Source of the DNA: an uncultured Clostridia bacterium | GTDB lineage: Bacteria; Bacillota; Clostridia; Oscillospirales; Oscillospiraceae | Direction of reading: 5' to 3' | Length of the DNA: 52,850 nucleotides | Assembly: GCA_946186375.1 (NCBI GenBank) | Contig: CAMHMZ010000015.1 | Location: forward strand, 1 to 52,850 | Shown: piece after piece, positions 6,991 to 17,527 of the stretch | How the letters are laid out: each line of letters begins with the position of its first letter | How positions within the stretch are numbered: the first letter of the stretch is position 1 | Notes under the pieces: model-generated | The model's input: only the letters and a program-made list of their open reading frames with translations | What the model was told of the DNA's origin: nothing | The model's database searches: none | Position numbers and translations under genes: made by a program

Positions 6991-8886
6991 ATGAACGAGA
7001 CCTGGAAAGCCTATATCCCGCGGGACGATATCTATCTTTTCAACACCGGCAACGCCCGGCAGGCCTGGAAGAGCTTCGGCTGCCGCTACATCCCGGAGAT
7101 CCAGATGTACCGCTTCCTCGTATGGGCGCCCAACGCCCGCAGCGTGAGCGTCGTCGGCGACTTTAACGCCTGGGCCTGGGACGCGGACTTCATGGAGCCG
7201 GTCGAGGGCGGAGCCTGGGTCGTCTTCATGGGCACGCCCTGGCACGGCGCCTGCTATAAATACTGCGTGGAGGGCGCCGATGGCCGCCGCATCCTCAAGT
7301 CCGATCCCTTTGCGGCCTGGAGCCAGCACGGCGCGCAGAACGCCTCGCTCGTCTATAACCGCCCGGCCGAGCCCTGGGGCGACGGGGACTATATGGCCTG
7401 GCGCGCCCGGCGCGATTTCCTGCGCAGTCCCATGAGCATCTACGAGGTGCATCTCGGCTCCTGGCAGAACCTCTCCGGCGGACAGCCGGCCTACCGCGAG
7501 CTCGGCGACAGGCTCGCCGATTACTGCACGGAGATGGGCTACACGCACGTCGAGCTCATGCCGGTGACCGAATACCCCTACGACGGCTCCTGGGGTTATC
7601 AGGTGACGGGCTACTACGCCCCCACCTCGCGCTACGGCGAGCCGGAGGATTTCCGCTGGATGGTGGACAGGCTCCACCGCGCCGGGATCGGCGTCATCAT
7701 GGACTGGGTGCCCGCGCACTTCCCGAAGGACGAGCACGGCCTCGCCCTTTTCGACGGCACCCCGCAGTTCGAGTGCAAGGAGCGGCGCATGGCCGAGCAT
7801 CCCGAGTGGGGCACGCTCATCTTCGACTATGCCTCCGACCAGGTGCAGAGCTTCCTCGTGTCCTCGGCCTGCAAGTTCTTTGAGGAGTTCCACATCGACG
7901 GCATCCGTGTCGACGCCGTGAGCTCCATGCTCTACCTCAACTACGGCCGCAAGGAAGGGGAGTATACCCCCAACAAGGACGGCGGCAACATCAATCTCGG
8001 CGCCGTCGACTTTCTGCGCAAGCTCAACCGCACAGTTCTCGTCAACTACCCCGGCGCGATCACCGTGGCGGAGGAGTCCACCGCCTACCCGCTCATCACC
8101 GCGCCTCCCGAGGTCGGCGGTCTCGGCTTCTGCTTCAAGTGGGACATGGGCTTCATGCACGACACGCTCGACTATATGAAGCTCGACCCCGTCTTCCGCA
8201 GCCACAACCACGATAAGCTGACCTTCTCGATGATGTACGCCTTCTCGGAAAACTACGTCCTGGCCTACTCGCATGACGAGGTCGTGCACGGCAAATGCTC
8301 GATGCTCAACAAGATGAGCGGCCTGTACGACCAGAAGTTTGCCTCGCTGCGCACGCTCTACGGCTATCAGTTTGCCCACCCCGGCAAGAAGCTGACCTTC
8401 ATGGGCAGCGAATTCGGCCAGTTCATCGAATGGAACTGGAAGCAGGAGCTCGACTGGCTGCTGCTGGCCTATCCGCGCCATGAGCAGATGCGCCAGTACA
8501 GCAAAGAGCTCAACCACCTCTACAAGTCCACGCCCGCCCTCTACATGTGCGAGACCGGCTGGGACGGCTTCCGCTGGCTCAACGTGGACGACCGCGACCG
8601 CAGCTCCATCGCCTTCATGCGCCTCGCGCCGGACCAGCACAGCTATCTCGTCTGCGTATGCAACTTTACGCCCGTCCAGTACGACAATTTCGTGATCGGC
8701 CTGCCGGAAAAGGGCACGCTGCGCGAGGTCCTCAACAGCGACGAGGAGCGCTTCGGCGGCGGCGGCGTGCGCAATCCCCATGTCATCCACAGCGTCAAGG
8801 AGCCCTTCCTGGATCTCCCGTACTCGGCCAAGCTCACGCTGCCGGCCATGTCCGCGCTGTATTTTATCTTTAAAAAGGGCCGCTGA
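6991..8886 (+). CDS. glgB: 1,4-alpha-glucan branching enzyme
   Basis: GH13 enzyme that makes alpha-1,6 branches in glycogen; 631 residues. Residues about 40-120 form the CBM48 domain (FLVWAPNARSVSVVGDFN). The barrel then carries the four conserved GH13 regions: DWVPAHFP (about 239), GIRVDAVSS with the nucleophile aspartate (about 308), VAEEST with the acid/base glutamate (about 360) and YSHDEVVHGK (about 427). The last is diagnostic of branching enzymes. The ATG at 6991 follows AAAGGAGG. It is the first gene of a three-gene operon with glgA and a GH13 hydrolase. No glgC or glgD is present in the window. Confidence 0.97.
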   Translation: MNETWKAYIPRDDIYLFNTGNARQAWKSFGCRYIPEIQMYRFLVWAPNARSVSVVGDFNAWAWDADFMEPVEGGAWVVFMGTPWHGACYKYCVEGADGRRILKSDPFAAWSQHGAQNASLVYNRPAEPWGDGDYMAWRARRDFLRSPMSIYEVHLGSWQNLSGGQPAYRELGDRLADYCTEMGYTHVELMPVTEYPYDGSWGYQVTGYYAPTSRYGEPEDFRWMVDRLHRAGIGVIMDWVPAHFPKDEHGLALFDGTPQFECKERRMAEHPEWGTLIFDYASDQVQSFLVSSACKFFEEFHIDGIRVDAVSSMLYLNYGRKEGEYTPNKDGGNINLGAVDFLRKLNRTVLVNYPGAITVAEESTAYPLITAPPEVGGLGFCFKWDMGFMHDTLDYMKLDPVFRSHNHDKLTFSMMYAFSENYVLAYSHDEVVHGKCSMLNKMSGLYDQKFASLRTLYGYQFAHPGKKLTFMGSEFGQFIEWNWKQELDWLLLAYPRHEQMRQYSKELNHLYKSTPALYMCETGWDGFRWLNVDDRDRSSIAFMRLAPDQHSYLVCVCNFTPVQYDNFVIGLPEKGTLREVLNSDEERFGGGGVRNPHVIHSVKEPFLDLPYSAKLTLPAMSALYFIFKKGR

Positions 8887-8939
8887 TCCGCCGCTCCCCG
8901 GAAGAGCGGGCGAAGGCCCAACACAGGAGGAAACACTTC

Positions 8940-10418
8940 ATGAAAAAGGAATTCCGCGATCTGCTGAAAGAAAAAGGCCGTCAGGAGCTGCCGTCGGTGC
9001 TGCTCGTCGCCGCCGAATGCGCGCCTCTGGCGAAGGCCGGGGGCCTGGCCGATGTTGTCGGCACGCTGCCGAAGGCGCTCGCAAAGCTCGGCATCGACGC
9101 GCGCGTCATGATGCCCTATCACCACAGCATCAAGGCCAGATACCACGACCGCGTTCAGCACATGCTGAGCTTTGCCAGCCACTATGACTGGCGCGAGGTC
9201 TACGTCGGCCTCGAGAAGCTCGAGCTCGACGGCGTGACCATTTATCTCATCGACAACGAGGAGTATTTCGGCGACGTCATGTACCGCGGCGGCCGCGCCG
9301 AGATCGAGCAGTACGCCTATTTCACCCGCGCCGTGCTCGACACGCTGCCTGTCCTGGACTTCCATCCCGAGATCCTGCACCTCAACGACTGGCAGACCGG
9401 CCTCATCCCGCTGCTGGCCCGCACGCAGTACCCCGGCGGCATGCAGGAGCGGCTCAAATTCCTCATGACCATCCACAACATCGCCTACCAGGGCAAGTGG
9501 AGCTTCGATCTGTTCCAGCAGCTGCTGGGCATCGACCGCCGCTTCTACACCCCGGAATTTCTGGAGCTCAACGGCTGCGCCGACTTCCTCAAGGCCGGCT
9601 GCGTCTTTGCCGACAGGCTCAACACCGTCTCTCCCAGCTATGCCGAGGAGATCAAGATGCCCTACTATGCCGAGGGGCTGGAGGGCATCCTCAACGCGCG
9701 CGCCGCGGAGCTGACCGGCATCGTCAACGGCATCGACACCGAGGTCTTCAATCCCAACGGCGACGCGCTGATCCCCGCGAAATACTCCAAGGGCCGTCTC
9801 AAGGGCAAGGCCGTCTGCAAGCAGGCGCTGCAGGAGCGGCTCGGCCTCGAGCAGAAGCCGGACGCGCCGCTCTTCGCGATGGTCACGCGCATGACCGAGC
9901 AGAAGGGCTTCGACCTCGTGGCCGCCGTGCTCGACGAGCTGATGGCCGAGAGCGACATGCAGTTCGTGCTGCTCGGCTCGGGCGATGCGCGCTTTGAAAA
10001 CTTCATGCGCGGCGCGGAGGAGCGCTGGCGCGGCCGCCTTTGCTCCTACATAGGCTACAACGAGGAGCTGGCCCACCTCGTGTACGCCGGCAGCGATTTC
10101 TATGTGATGCCCTCCCGCTTCGAGCCCTGCGGCATCAGCCAGATGATCGCCATGCGCTATGGCTCCATCCCCATCGTGCGCGAGACCGGCGGTCTGCGCG
10201 ACACCGTGCAGCCCTATAACCAGTTCACCGGCGAGGGCTGGGGCTTCAGCTTCGCCAACTACGACGCCCGCGAGCTGCGCGACAAGATCCGCGAGGCCCG
10301 TGCCTGCTATTACAATGACGAGATCATGAAAGGGCTCATCACCCGCGCCATGTCGGAGGACGTCGCCTTCGACCGCTCGGCTGAGGAGTATGCAAGACTC
10401 TATCTATGGATGCTTTGA
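8940..10418 (+). CDS. glgA: Glycogen (starch) synthase, GT5 family
   Basis: Transfers glucose from ADP-glucose to the growing alpha-1,4-glucan; 492 residues. The N-terminal Rossmann half carries the ADP-glucose motif KAGGLADV (residues 32-39). The C-terminal half carries PSRFEPCGISQMIAM and the RETGGLRDTV stretch. The ATG at 8940 has AGGAGG nine bases upstream, and the gap to glgB is 53 bases. Its stop codon overlaps the start of the next gene in a TGATG arrangement, which suggests coupled translation. Confidence 0.97.
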   Translation: MKKEFRDLLKEKGRQELPSVLLVAAECAPLAKAGGLADVVGTLPKALAKLGIDARVMMPYHHSIKARYHDRVQHMLSFASHYDWREVYVGLEKLELDGVTIYLIDNEEYFGDVMYRGGRAEIEQYAYFTRAVLDTLPVLDFHPEILHLNDWQTGLIPLLARTQYPGGMQERLKFLMTIHNIAYQGKWSFDLFQQLLGIDRRFYTPEFLELNGCADFLKAGCVFADRLNTVSPSYAEEIKMPYYAEGLEGILNARAAELTGIVNGIDTEVFNPNGDALIPAKYSKGRLKGKAVCKQALQERLGLEQKPDAPLFAMVTRMTEQKGFDLVAAVLDELMAESDMQFVLLGSGDARFENFMRGAEERWRGRLCSYIGYNEELAHLVYAGSDFYVMPSRFEPCGISQMIAMRYGSIPIVRETGGLRDTVQPYNQFTGEGWGFSFANYDARELRDKIREARACYYNDEIMKGLITRAMSEDVAFDRSAEEYARLYLWML

Positions 10419-12838
10419 TGAGCGAAGCGATCGTCAAGCATGCTCCGGCTGGCGGCCCTTTTCCCGAAGGGGCCGCCAGCCGGGTGTGGTTTGGCGGGAC
10501 CTATGAGGAACACTGGTCGGACGACTATACGCTCCTCGTCAGCTATCACGGCGGAGGCCGGGTGGACTGCGTCTGGCGCGGCGCCTGGCGGCCCGCCGGG
10601 GGCGACGCGGCGCTGTGCGAGACGCTGCTGCGCGAGGACTGCCCGGCTTTCACGCGCCGCTATTTCGAGGCGGCTGCCTCGGCCTGGTACGCCGCGAAGA
10701 GCTGTCTGCGGCGCGGGCTGAAGCTCGAGCGGCTGCACGAGTGCTTCCCGCGGGAGGCGGCCTCGCCGCTGACGGCGGCGGAGCTGCTGCGCTTGCTGAT
10801 GGACGACTGCGGCATGAAGCTCGAGACCGCCCTGCCCCTGGTGCGCCGCTGCTGCGGCCGCGGGGATCTGGGCGAGGAGGAGCTTGCGGCGCTGCGCCCC
10901 CTCCAGCCGCGCACCGAGCAGGTGGCGCGTCTGCTGCGCGATTGCTCGGAGACGCTGCTGACCGTCGTGCACGATACACGCGAGGCCGCCTGCCGCCGCC
11001 CCTTCGGCGCGGTGCGCTGCGGGGAGAGCGTGTCGCTGGGCTTTCGTGTGCTCAGCGGGCAGGTCTATGAGGCTTCGCTTTTGCTGCGCGGGGAGAGCGT
11101 GCGCGAGGAAAAGCTCATGGCGCGCACGGCGGACGGCTTTCGCGCCGACTTTGCCGCGCCCGGGCGGGCCGAGGCCCTGCGCTATCTCTTCCGGCTCGAG
11201 ACGCCGGAGGGCACCTGTTATCTCGTTCCGGACGACAGCGGTTTTTACGGCGAGCTTTGCGAAAAGGAGGCCGAGGGCTTTCGCCTGACGGTCTACGAGC
11301 GCTCCTTCACCACGCCCGCCTGGTACCGGCACGGCGTGCAGTATCAGATCTTCCCCGACCGCTTCGCCTTTTCCGACGACGGCACGGCCGAGCGCGGGAT
11401 CGACTACCACCGCGCTCTCGGTCAGACGCCCGAGCTGCACGCGGACAGGAGCGAGCCGCCGCGCTGGCAGCCCCGGCCCTTTGAAAAGAGCTACAGTCCC
11501 GACGACTTTTACGGCGGGACACTGCGCGGCATCGAGGAGAAGCTCCCCTATCTGCAGTCGCTCGGTGTAACGACCCTCTATCTCAACCCCATCGTGGAGG
11601 CGCGCTCCAACCACCGCTACGACACCTCCGATTACAGCCGCGTCGATCCCATCCTCGGCACGAACGAGGATTTCGAGCGCCTCTGCGCGAGCGCCCGTTC
11701 GCGCGGGATGCGCATCGTGCTCGACGGCGTGTTTTCGCACACCGGGGCCGACAGCCGCTATTTCAACCGCTACGGCCGCTATCCGGAGCGCGGCGCCTGT
11801 CAGGGCCCGGACTCGCCCTATTACGGCTGGTATGAATTCAAGAGCTTCCCGAATGACTACCGCTGCTGGTGGGGCTTCTCGGATCTGCCCGAGGTCAACG
11901 AGAACGACCCGGCCTGGCAGGAGATGGTCGTCACAGGGGAAAAGAGCGTCGTGCGCGAGTGGCTGCGCCGCGGCGCCTCCGGCTGGCGGCTGGACGTGGC
12001 CGACGAGCTGCCCGACGAGGTGCTTGCCCTCATCCGCCGCGCCGCGCGCGAGGAGAAGGACGACGCGCTCGTGCTGGGCGAGGTGTGGGAGGATCCCGTC
12101 GTCAAGGAGAGCTACGGCGCCCTGCGGCGCTACGCCCTCGGCGGCGCTCTCGACAGCGTGATGAATTATCCCCTGCGCACGGCGCTGCTGGACTTCATCC
12201 ACGGCCGCATCGACGCCTACGGCGTGCGCGACAGGCTTCTGAGCCAGCAGCTCAATTATCCGCAGCCAATGTATTATGCGCTCATGAACCTGCTCGGCTC
12301 TCACGACGTCGAGCGCATCCGCACGGCGCTCTCGACGCCCGTCGCACTCAAGACCCTCTCACGGCCCGAGCAGCTTGCCTTCCCCTTCCGCGAGGAGGAC
12401 CTGGCCGCCTCGGCCGCGCGGGAAAAGCTCTGCGCGGCGGTGCAGTTTGCGCTGCCGGGCGTGCCGAGCATCTACTACGGCGACGAGCAGGGCCTGTTCG
12501 GCGCCTGCGACCCCTTCAACCGCGCGCCCTTCACGGAGGGCGACGGGGAGCTTACCGCCTGCTACGCCGCCCTGGCCGCGCGGCGCAACGGCTCCGACGC
12601 GCTGCGCTGCGGCGAGGCGGAGATCGCCGCCTGCTCGAGCGAGGTGCTGACGGTGCTGCGCTATGTGAAAGACGGGCGCGGCGCGCTCGGCGAGGAGGCG
12701 GCAAACGGCGCCTGGCTCCTGGCCGTCAACCGCAGCGACCAGCCGCAGCCCTTCGAGGCCGATCTGCACGCACTGGGCCTCGGCACCCTGCACGGCAGGC
12801 TCGAGCCGCTCGAGCCGCGCTGGATCGAGCTCAAATAA
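10418..12838 (+). CDS. GH13 alpha-glucan hydrolase (neopullulanase/cyclomaltodextrinase-like) with extra N-terminal region
   Basis: A cytoplasmic hydrolase likely to act on glycogen branches or maltodextrins. The C-terminal two thirds are a GH13 barrel: YQIFPDRFAFSDDG, DGVFSHTG, GWRLDVADE with the nucleophile (about residue 525), LGEVWED with the acid/base (about 554) and LLGSHDVERI (about 629). About residues 190-280 look like a beta-sandwich CBM34-type domain, as in neopullulanases. The first 180 residues are mostly helical, rich in Arg, Cys and Leu, and match nothing I recognise. An ATG at 10406 is also in frame, but the one at 10418 overlaps the glgA stop (TGATG). The gene is followed by a strong terminator, making it the last gene of the operon. 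Confidence 0.9.
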   Translation: MSEAIVKHAPAGGPFPEGAASRVWFGGTYEEHWSDDYTLLVSYHGGGRVDCVWRGAWRPAGGDAALCETLLREDCPAFTRRYFEAAASAWYAAKSCLRRGLKLERLHECFPREAASPLTAAELLRLLMDDCGMKLETALPLVRRCCGRGDLGEEELAALRPLQPRTEQVARLLRDCSETLLTVVHDTREAACRRPFGAVRCGESVSLGFRVLSGQVYEASLLLRGESVREEKLMARTADGFRADFAAPGRAEALRYLFRLETPEGTCYLVPDDSGFYGELCEKEAEGFRLTVYERSFTTPAWYRHGVQYQIFPDRFAFSDDGTAERGIDYHRALGQTPELHADRSEPPRWQPRPFEKSYSPDDFYGGTLRGIEEKLPYLQSLGVTTLYLNPIVEARSNHRYDTSDYSRVDPILGTNEDFERLCASARSRGMRIVLDGVFSHTGADSRYFNRYGRYPERGACQGPDSPYYGWYEFKSFPNDYRCWWGFSDLPEVNENDPAWQEMVVTGEKSVVREWLRRGASGWRLDVADELPDEVLALIRRAAREEKDDALVLGEVWEDPVVKESYGALRRYALGGALDSVMNYPLRTALLDFIHGRIDAYGVRDRLLSQQLNYPQPMYYALMNLLGSHDVERIRTALSTPVALKTLSRPEQLAFPFREEDLAASAAREKLCAAVQFALPGVPSIYYGDEQGLFGACDPFNRAPFTEGDGELTACYAALAARRNGSDALRCGEAEIAACSSEVLTVLRYVKDGRGALGEEAANGAWLLAVNRSDQPQPFEADLHALGLGTLHGRLEPLEPRWIELK

Positions 12839-12853
12839 TATAAATATACAGGC

Positions 12854-12888
12854 TGAACGGGCCGGGAGAAGCTCTCCCGGCCCGTTCA
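12854..12888 (+). terminator. Terminator of the glg operon
   Basis: Perfect 16-bp arms (TGAACGGGCCGGGAGA and its complement) around an AGC loop, followed by an AT-rich tail without a long T run. Confidence 0.8.
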
Positions 12889-12895
12889 ATCTATA

Positions 12896-13064
12896 TCTGT
12901 TCATACTGATACCCGATAGAAAGTAGGCAAAGATTTGCGAGTCAGAATTGCGCCAGACAAGGCGGGCTCCGCAGAGCATAATGGAGATATATGGTCAAGG
13001 AGCTCAACGCAGTATGGCACAATTCTGGCCGCAAAGATTGTCTTGTTTTTATTGGGTATCAGTA

Positions 13065-13074
<10 letters not shown>
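12896..13074. repeat. Long-hairpin (MITE-like) element at the rpoD 3' end
   Basis: The two ends are imperfect inverted copies of about 40 bp: CATACTGATACCCGATAG...GCAAAGATTTGCG on the left, CGCAAAGATTGTC...GGGTATCAGTATCAG on the right. The inner parts pair again (CAGAATTGCGCCAGA with GCACAATTCTG), so the whole 179 bp can fold into one hairpin. The rpoD stop codon lies inside the right end. A related element sits at 22250-22448. It accounts for the gap between the glg terminator and rpoD. Confidence 0.65.
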
Positions 13075-14312
<1,238 letters not shown>

Positions 14313-14316
14313 GTCC

Positions 14317-16068
14317 TTACCCCTTATATCCCTTTTTTTGTCTCAGCTTTTCGGACAGCTGTCTCAAATCGTCCGCTCCGGCCTTCTGCTCGCGCCGTTC
14401 GCGGATCCTGTTTATGTAATCGGTCAGAGCCCGCTCGCCGTGGGCGAGCGTCTCGGGCTGCTGGAGGAGCTGCACCAGCAGGTTCATTTCGCCGCTGCTG
14501 AGGGAGCTTCCCAGCGTGGCCGCGGAGATCGCCTCGCCGCGTCGGGCCTTGTCCAGTACCGCCCGGTAGATATCCGCCAGCGCGGAGGAGGAAAAATCCT
14601 CCGGCGCGGGCAGCCCATCCGTCCGGCTCAGCTCCGGCTCGAGATACAAAAGCCGGATGAGACCCTGCTCGGCCGCGGCCGAGGCCGGATCGTCATAGCG
14701 CAGCGCCCTGTCCTCCGGCTGCATCTGCCGCTCTGGCTGCTCCTGCGCGCGCTTCTGCTCCTGCCGCGCCCGGCCGAGGAGCCGCTTTCGCCGCCGCTCG
14801 ACCTCGTCCGTCACGGCCTCGGCCTTGACGGAGGCCAGCTCCGCCACGCGCATGGCGTAGACCTGCCGCTCCACCGCGCCGGGCAGCCGCGCCAGCAGCT
14901 CCGAGGCCTCCTTGAGGAAGGCCACCTTTTGCTCGTCCGAGCTGAGATCATACTTCTCCCTGACGGCGCGCAGGCGGTAGTCGACCTGATCCTCCGAGCC
15001 CTCCAGCAGCTTGCGGAAGGCGTCGGGCCCGCGGAGCTTGATGAATTCGTCCGGGTCCTTTGCGCCGGTGAGTGCGAGCACCTTGACCTTCAGATCCAGC
15101 TTTTCGAGGATGCCGATGGCGCGCTGCGCGGCCTTGACGCCGGCCCCGTCGTTGTCGTAGGCGATGATCACCTCGCCCGTATAGCGCGACAGGAGCCGCG
15201 CCTGCTCGGGCGTCAGCGAGGTGCCCAGCGAGGCCACGGCCGAGTCGAAGCCCGCCTGATGCAGGGAGACCACGTCTATATTGCCCTCTGAGAGGATGAT
15301 ATATCCGCTTTTTGATTTTTTAGCCAGATTGAGCGCGAAAAGGTTCTGACTTTTGTTAAAAACCAGCGTTTCCGGGCTGTTCATGTACTTGGGCTCGCCG
15401 TCGCCGAGGATGCGGCCGGAAAAGCCGATGACGTTGCCGCGCACGTCGATGACGGGAAACATCAGCCGCTTTCGGAAGGTGTCGTAAAAGCCGCTGGTCT
15501 TCCCGCGCCGCACGAGCCCCGCCTCGAAGAGCTCCTGGTCGGAAAAGCCCTTGTCGCGCATGGCGTTTCGCAGGCTCTCCCAGCTGTCGGGCGCGTAGCC
15601 GACGCCGAAGTTCTTCGCCGTGGCCGGGCCGATGCGCCGCTGCGCCATGTAGCGCCGCGCCTCCTCGCCGCCCGGAGTGGACAGCTGCGTGTAGAAAAAG
15701 CGCGCGGCCTCCTTGTTGAGCGCGAGCATCCGGCTGCGTTTTTGGCTCTCGCGGTCGTTGGCCTCCTCGGGCACCGTCATGTTCACGCGCCGCGCAAGGA
15801 ACTCCACCGCGTCGCGGAAGCTGAGGTTCTCGATCTCCATGATGAAGTTGATGACGCCGCCGCCCTTGCCGCAGCCGAAGCAGTGATAGATCTGCTTGTC
15901 CGGCGAGACGGAGAAGGAGGGCGTCTTTTCGCTGTGGAAGGGGCAGAGCCCGAAGAGGTTCGAGCCGCTCTTCTTGCTCAGCCGTACATAGGAGGACACC
16001 ACGTCCACAATGTCGTTGCGATCCACAAGCTCATTTAAAAAACTGTCCGGTATTGGAATGAGAATCAC
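14317..16068 (-). CDS. dnaG: DNA primase
   Basis: Makes RNA primers for replication; about 580 residues. Near the N-terminus is the CHC2 zinc finger ([15 protein letters not shown] ... CFGCG). The TOPRIM catalytic core follows, with LSEGNIDVV and the acidic YDNDGAG. The C-terminal helicase-binding domain is recognisable by position. The start is uncertain. The frame has no ATG near the expected N-terminus. A GTG at 16068 directly abuts the ribosome site (CCGGAGG), while an ATT at 16059 sits eight bases after it at the position where homologues begin (...IPDSFLNEL). A GTG at 16026 is a third option. The four-helix-bundle cassette lies immediately upstream. Confidence 0.95.
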   Translation of the reverse strand: MILIPIPDSFLNELVDRNDIVDVVSSYVRLSKKSGSNLFGLCPFHSEKTPSFSVSPDKQIYHCFGCGKGGGVINFIMEIENLSFRDAVEFLARRVNMTVPEEANDRESQKRSRMLALNKEAARFFYTQLSTPGGEEARRYMAQRRIGPATAKNFGVGYAPDSWESLRNAMRDKGFSDQELFEAGLVRRGKTSGFYDTFRKRLMFPVIDVRGNVIGFSGRILGDGEPKYMNSPETLVFNKSQNLFALNLAKKSKSGYIILSEGNIDVVSLHQAGFDSAVASLGTSLTPEQARLLSRYTGEVIIAYDNDGAGVKAAQRAIGILEKLDLKVKVLALTGAKDPDEFIKLRGPDAFRKLLEGSEDQVDYRLRAVREKYDLSSDEQKVAFLKEASELLARLPGAVERQVYAMRVAELASVKAEAVTDEVERRRKRLLGRARQEQKRAQEQPERQMQPEDRALRYDDPASAAAEQGLIRLLYLEPELSRTDGLPAPEDFSSSALADIYRAVLDKARRGEAISAATLGSSLSSGEMNLLVQLLQQPETLAHGERALTDYINRIRERREQKAGADDLRQLSEKLRQKKGYKG

Positions 16069-16079
16069 CTCCGGTGATT

Positions 16080-16110
16080 CAGTTTTCAGAAGTCAGTTTT
16101 CAGTTTTCAG
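16080..16110. repeat. CAGTTTT heptamer repeat, downstream border of the four-helix-bundle gene
   Basis: CAGTTTTCAGAAGTCAG and further CAGTTTT units. The stop codon of the four-helix-bundle gene (16100-16102 on the minus strand) falls inside the array. Confidence 0.75.
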
Positions 16111-16465
16111 AGGAAATGGTAAGGATCAACTTGGCCAGGATCTTTCCAACCTCTGCACACAGATCAAGGGCCAAAGTCGCTTCCTGCTGAGTATAATACG
16201 CTTGCCGTATGCCGATATAAACAAGGGTTTCTGTTTCAAAGACGGAGCCGTTTGCCATGGTAAGGAAATGCTTAAAGTCATTTTTGGTCCTTCGCCCATG
16301 GCCTTCCGCAATATTGGCCGGGACAGAAACAGCCGCTCTGCGCATTTGGTCTGCCAGAGCGTATTTTTCTTCGGAAGGCAGAAGCTTCGCCAGACGGTAG
16401 ATTTCATCCACCAGATCCATAGCTTTCTGCCAGGCGACCAGGTCGCGATAGGATTTCCAGCCCAA
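16100..16465 (-). CDS. Four-helix-bundle protein (S23/IVS-encoded family)
   Basis: A 121-residue protein of the four-helix-bundle family first known from intervening sequences in 23S rRNA genes and related to the Avd accessory protein of diversity-generating retroelements. The pattern is typical: YRDLVAWQKAMDLVDEIYRL, then YALADQMRRAAVSVPANIAEG, and a late QAYYTQQEATLALDL helix. It starts with TTG at 16465, seven bases after AGGAGG. It splits dgt from dnaG, which are usually adjacent, and carries the same CAGTTTT-type repeats at both ends, so gene plus repeats look like one inserted cassette. Molecular function is unknown; the family is basic and thought to bind nucleic acid. Confidence 0.88.
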   Translation of the reverse strand: MGWKSYRDLVAWQKAMDLVDEIYRLAKLLPSEEKYALADQMRRAAVSVPANIAEGHGRRTKNDFKHFLTMANGSVFETETLVYIGIRQAYYTQQEATLALDLCAEVGKILAKLILTISSEN

Positions 16466-16476
16466 GAAAATCCCTC

Positions 16477-16506
16477 CTGAAAACTGAATTCTGAAAACTG
16501 AAAACT
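16477..16506. repeat. CTGAAAACT heptamer repeat, upstream border of the four-helix-bundle gene
   Basis: CTGAAAACTGAATTCTG followed by further CTGAAAACT units. It lies between the ribosome site of the four-helix-bundle gene and the dgt stop codon, which overlaps the last unit (TAGTTTTCAG on the minus strand). Confidence 0.75.
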
Positions 16507-17509
16507 ATTTCACTGTCCAGGCAAAGGGGATGAACAGCTCTCCGTATTTTTCCATGGCGTAGCCGTCGGTCATGCCGGAGATATAGTCGCAGGCGGCCCG
16601 GTCGCGCCCCTCGTTTTCGATGACGGCGGCGTAATCGGCCGGCAGCGCCTCGGGGCGGGCGGTGTAGTAGTCGTACAGGCGGCTCAGGATCCCGTCCACC
16701 TTGCTCTCCTCGCCCTTGGCCTTGGGGTTGCGGTAGACGGCGGCGTACATGAAGGTGTGAAATTCGTCGTAGACTGTCTGCATCTCATCGGAAAAGCGCA
16801 GCGTGCCGTCCGTGCTGTTTCGGATCAGATCGGACACCATGGCGTTGATGCGCTCGCTGTTGCGCTCGCCGCAGAGGCGGCGGATGCTCTCCGGCACGGC
16901 CTCGGACGTGAGGATGCCCGCGCGGATCGCGTCGTCGAGATCGTGGTTGAGATAGGCGATGTGGTCGCACAGGCGCACGGTCACGGCCTCGGCCGTGTCG
17001 TCCGGCGCGCCCACCGTGTGGTGGAGGATGCCCATGCGCGTCTCGTAACAGAGGTTCAAGCCCCGGCCCTCGCGCTCCAGGACGTCCACCACGCGCAAGC
17101 TCTGCTCGTAGTGCTTGAAGCCGCCGGGGTGGATGCGGTCGAGCGCGCGCTCCCCCGCGTGCCCGAAGGGCGTATGCCCGAGGTCGTGCCCGAGCCCGAT
17201 CGCCTCGGCCAGATCCTCGTTGAGCTTCAGCGCCCGCGCCACCGTGCGCGCCAGACGCGTGACCTCCAGCGTATGCGTCAGACGCGTGCGGTAATGGTCG
17301 CCCTCCGGCTGGAGGAAGACCTGCGTCTTGTGCTTGAGGCGGCGAAAGGCCTTGGAGTGCGTCACGCGGTCCACGTCCCGCTGAAAGCAGGTGCGGATGG
17401 GACAGGGCTCCTCCGCCGTCAGTCGGCCGAGGCTCTTCTCCGCCAGCACCCCGTGGGGGCCGACGATCAAATGCTCCAGCGCCTCGCGCTCTTCTCTCGG
17501 ACAGCTCAC
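16505..17509 (-). CDS. dgt: Deoxyguanosinetriphosphate triphosphohydrolase-like HD protein
   Basis: HD-superfamily dNTP triphosphohydrolase that splits dNTPs into nucleoside and triphosphate. Motifs include RLTHTLEVTRLAR (H of the HD site), AIGLGHDLGHTPFGHAGE (the HD pair and following histidine), NHDLDDAI and the C-terminal GMTDGYAM. The annotated GTG at 17509 is preceded by AAAGGCGGGG and gives the usual family N-terminus. An ATG at 17527 is in frame but directly abuts a T run and hairpin with no ribosome site. First gene of the dgt-(cassette)-dnaG-rpoD series. Its TAG stop lies in a heptamer repeat. Confidence 0.94.
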   Translation of the reverse strand: MSCPREEREALEHLIVGPHGVLAEKSLGRLTAEEPCPIRTCFQRDVDRVTHSKAFRRLKHKTQVFLQPEGDHYRTRLTHTLEVTRLARTVARALKLNEDLAEAIGLGHDLGHTPFGHAGERALDRIHPGGFKHYEQSLRVVDVLEREGRGLNLCYETRMGILHHTVGAPDDTAEAVTVRLCDHIAYLNHDLDDAIRAGILTSEAVPESIRRLCGERNSERINAMVSDLIRNSTDGTLRFSDEMQTVYDEFHTFMYAAVYRNPKAKGEESKVDGILSRLYDYYTARPEALPADYAAVIENEGRDRAACDYISGMTDGYAMEKYGELFIPFAWTVK

Positions 17510-17527
17510 AGACACCCCGCCTTTCAT

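Noticed and set aside
6829..8790. 650-codon open frame antisense to glgB
   Set aside because: Shadow of glgB on the opposite strand; no recognisable motif.
10400..12304. Long open frame antisense to the GH13 gene
   Set aside because: Shadow caused by GC-rich third positions; no motif or start signal.
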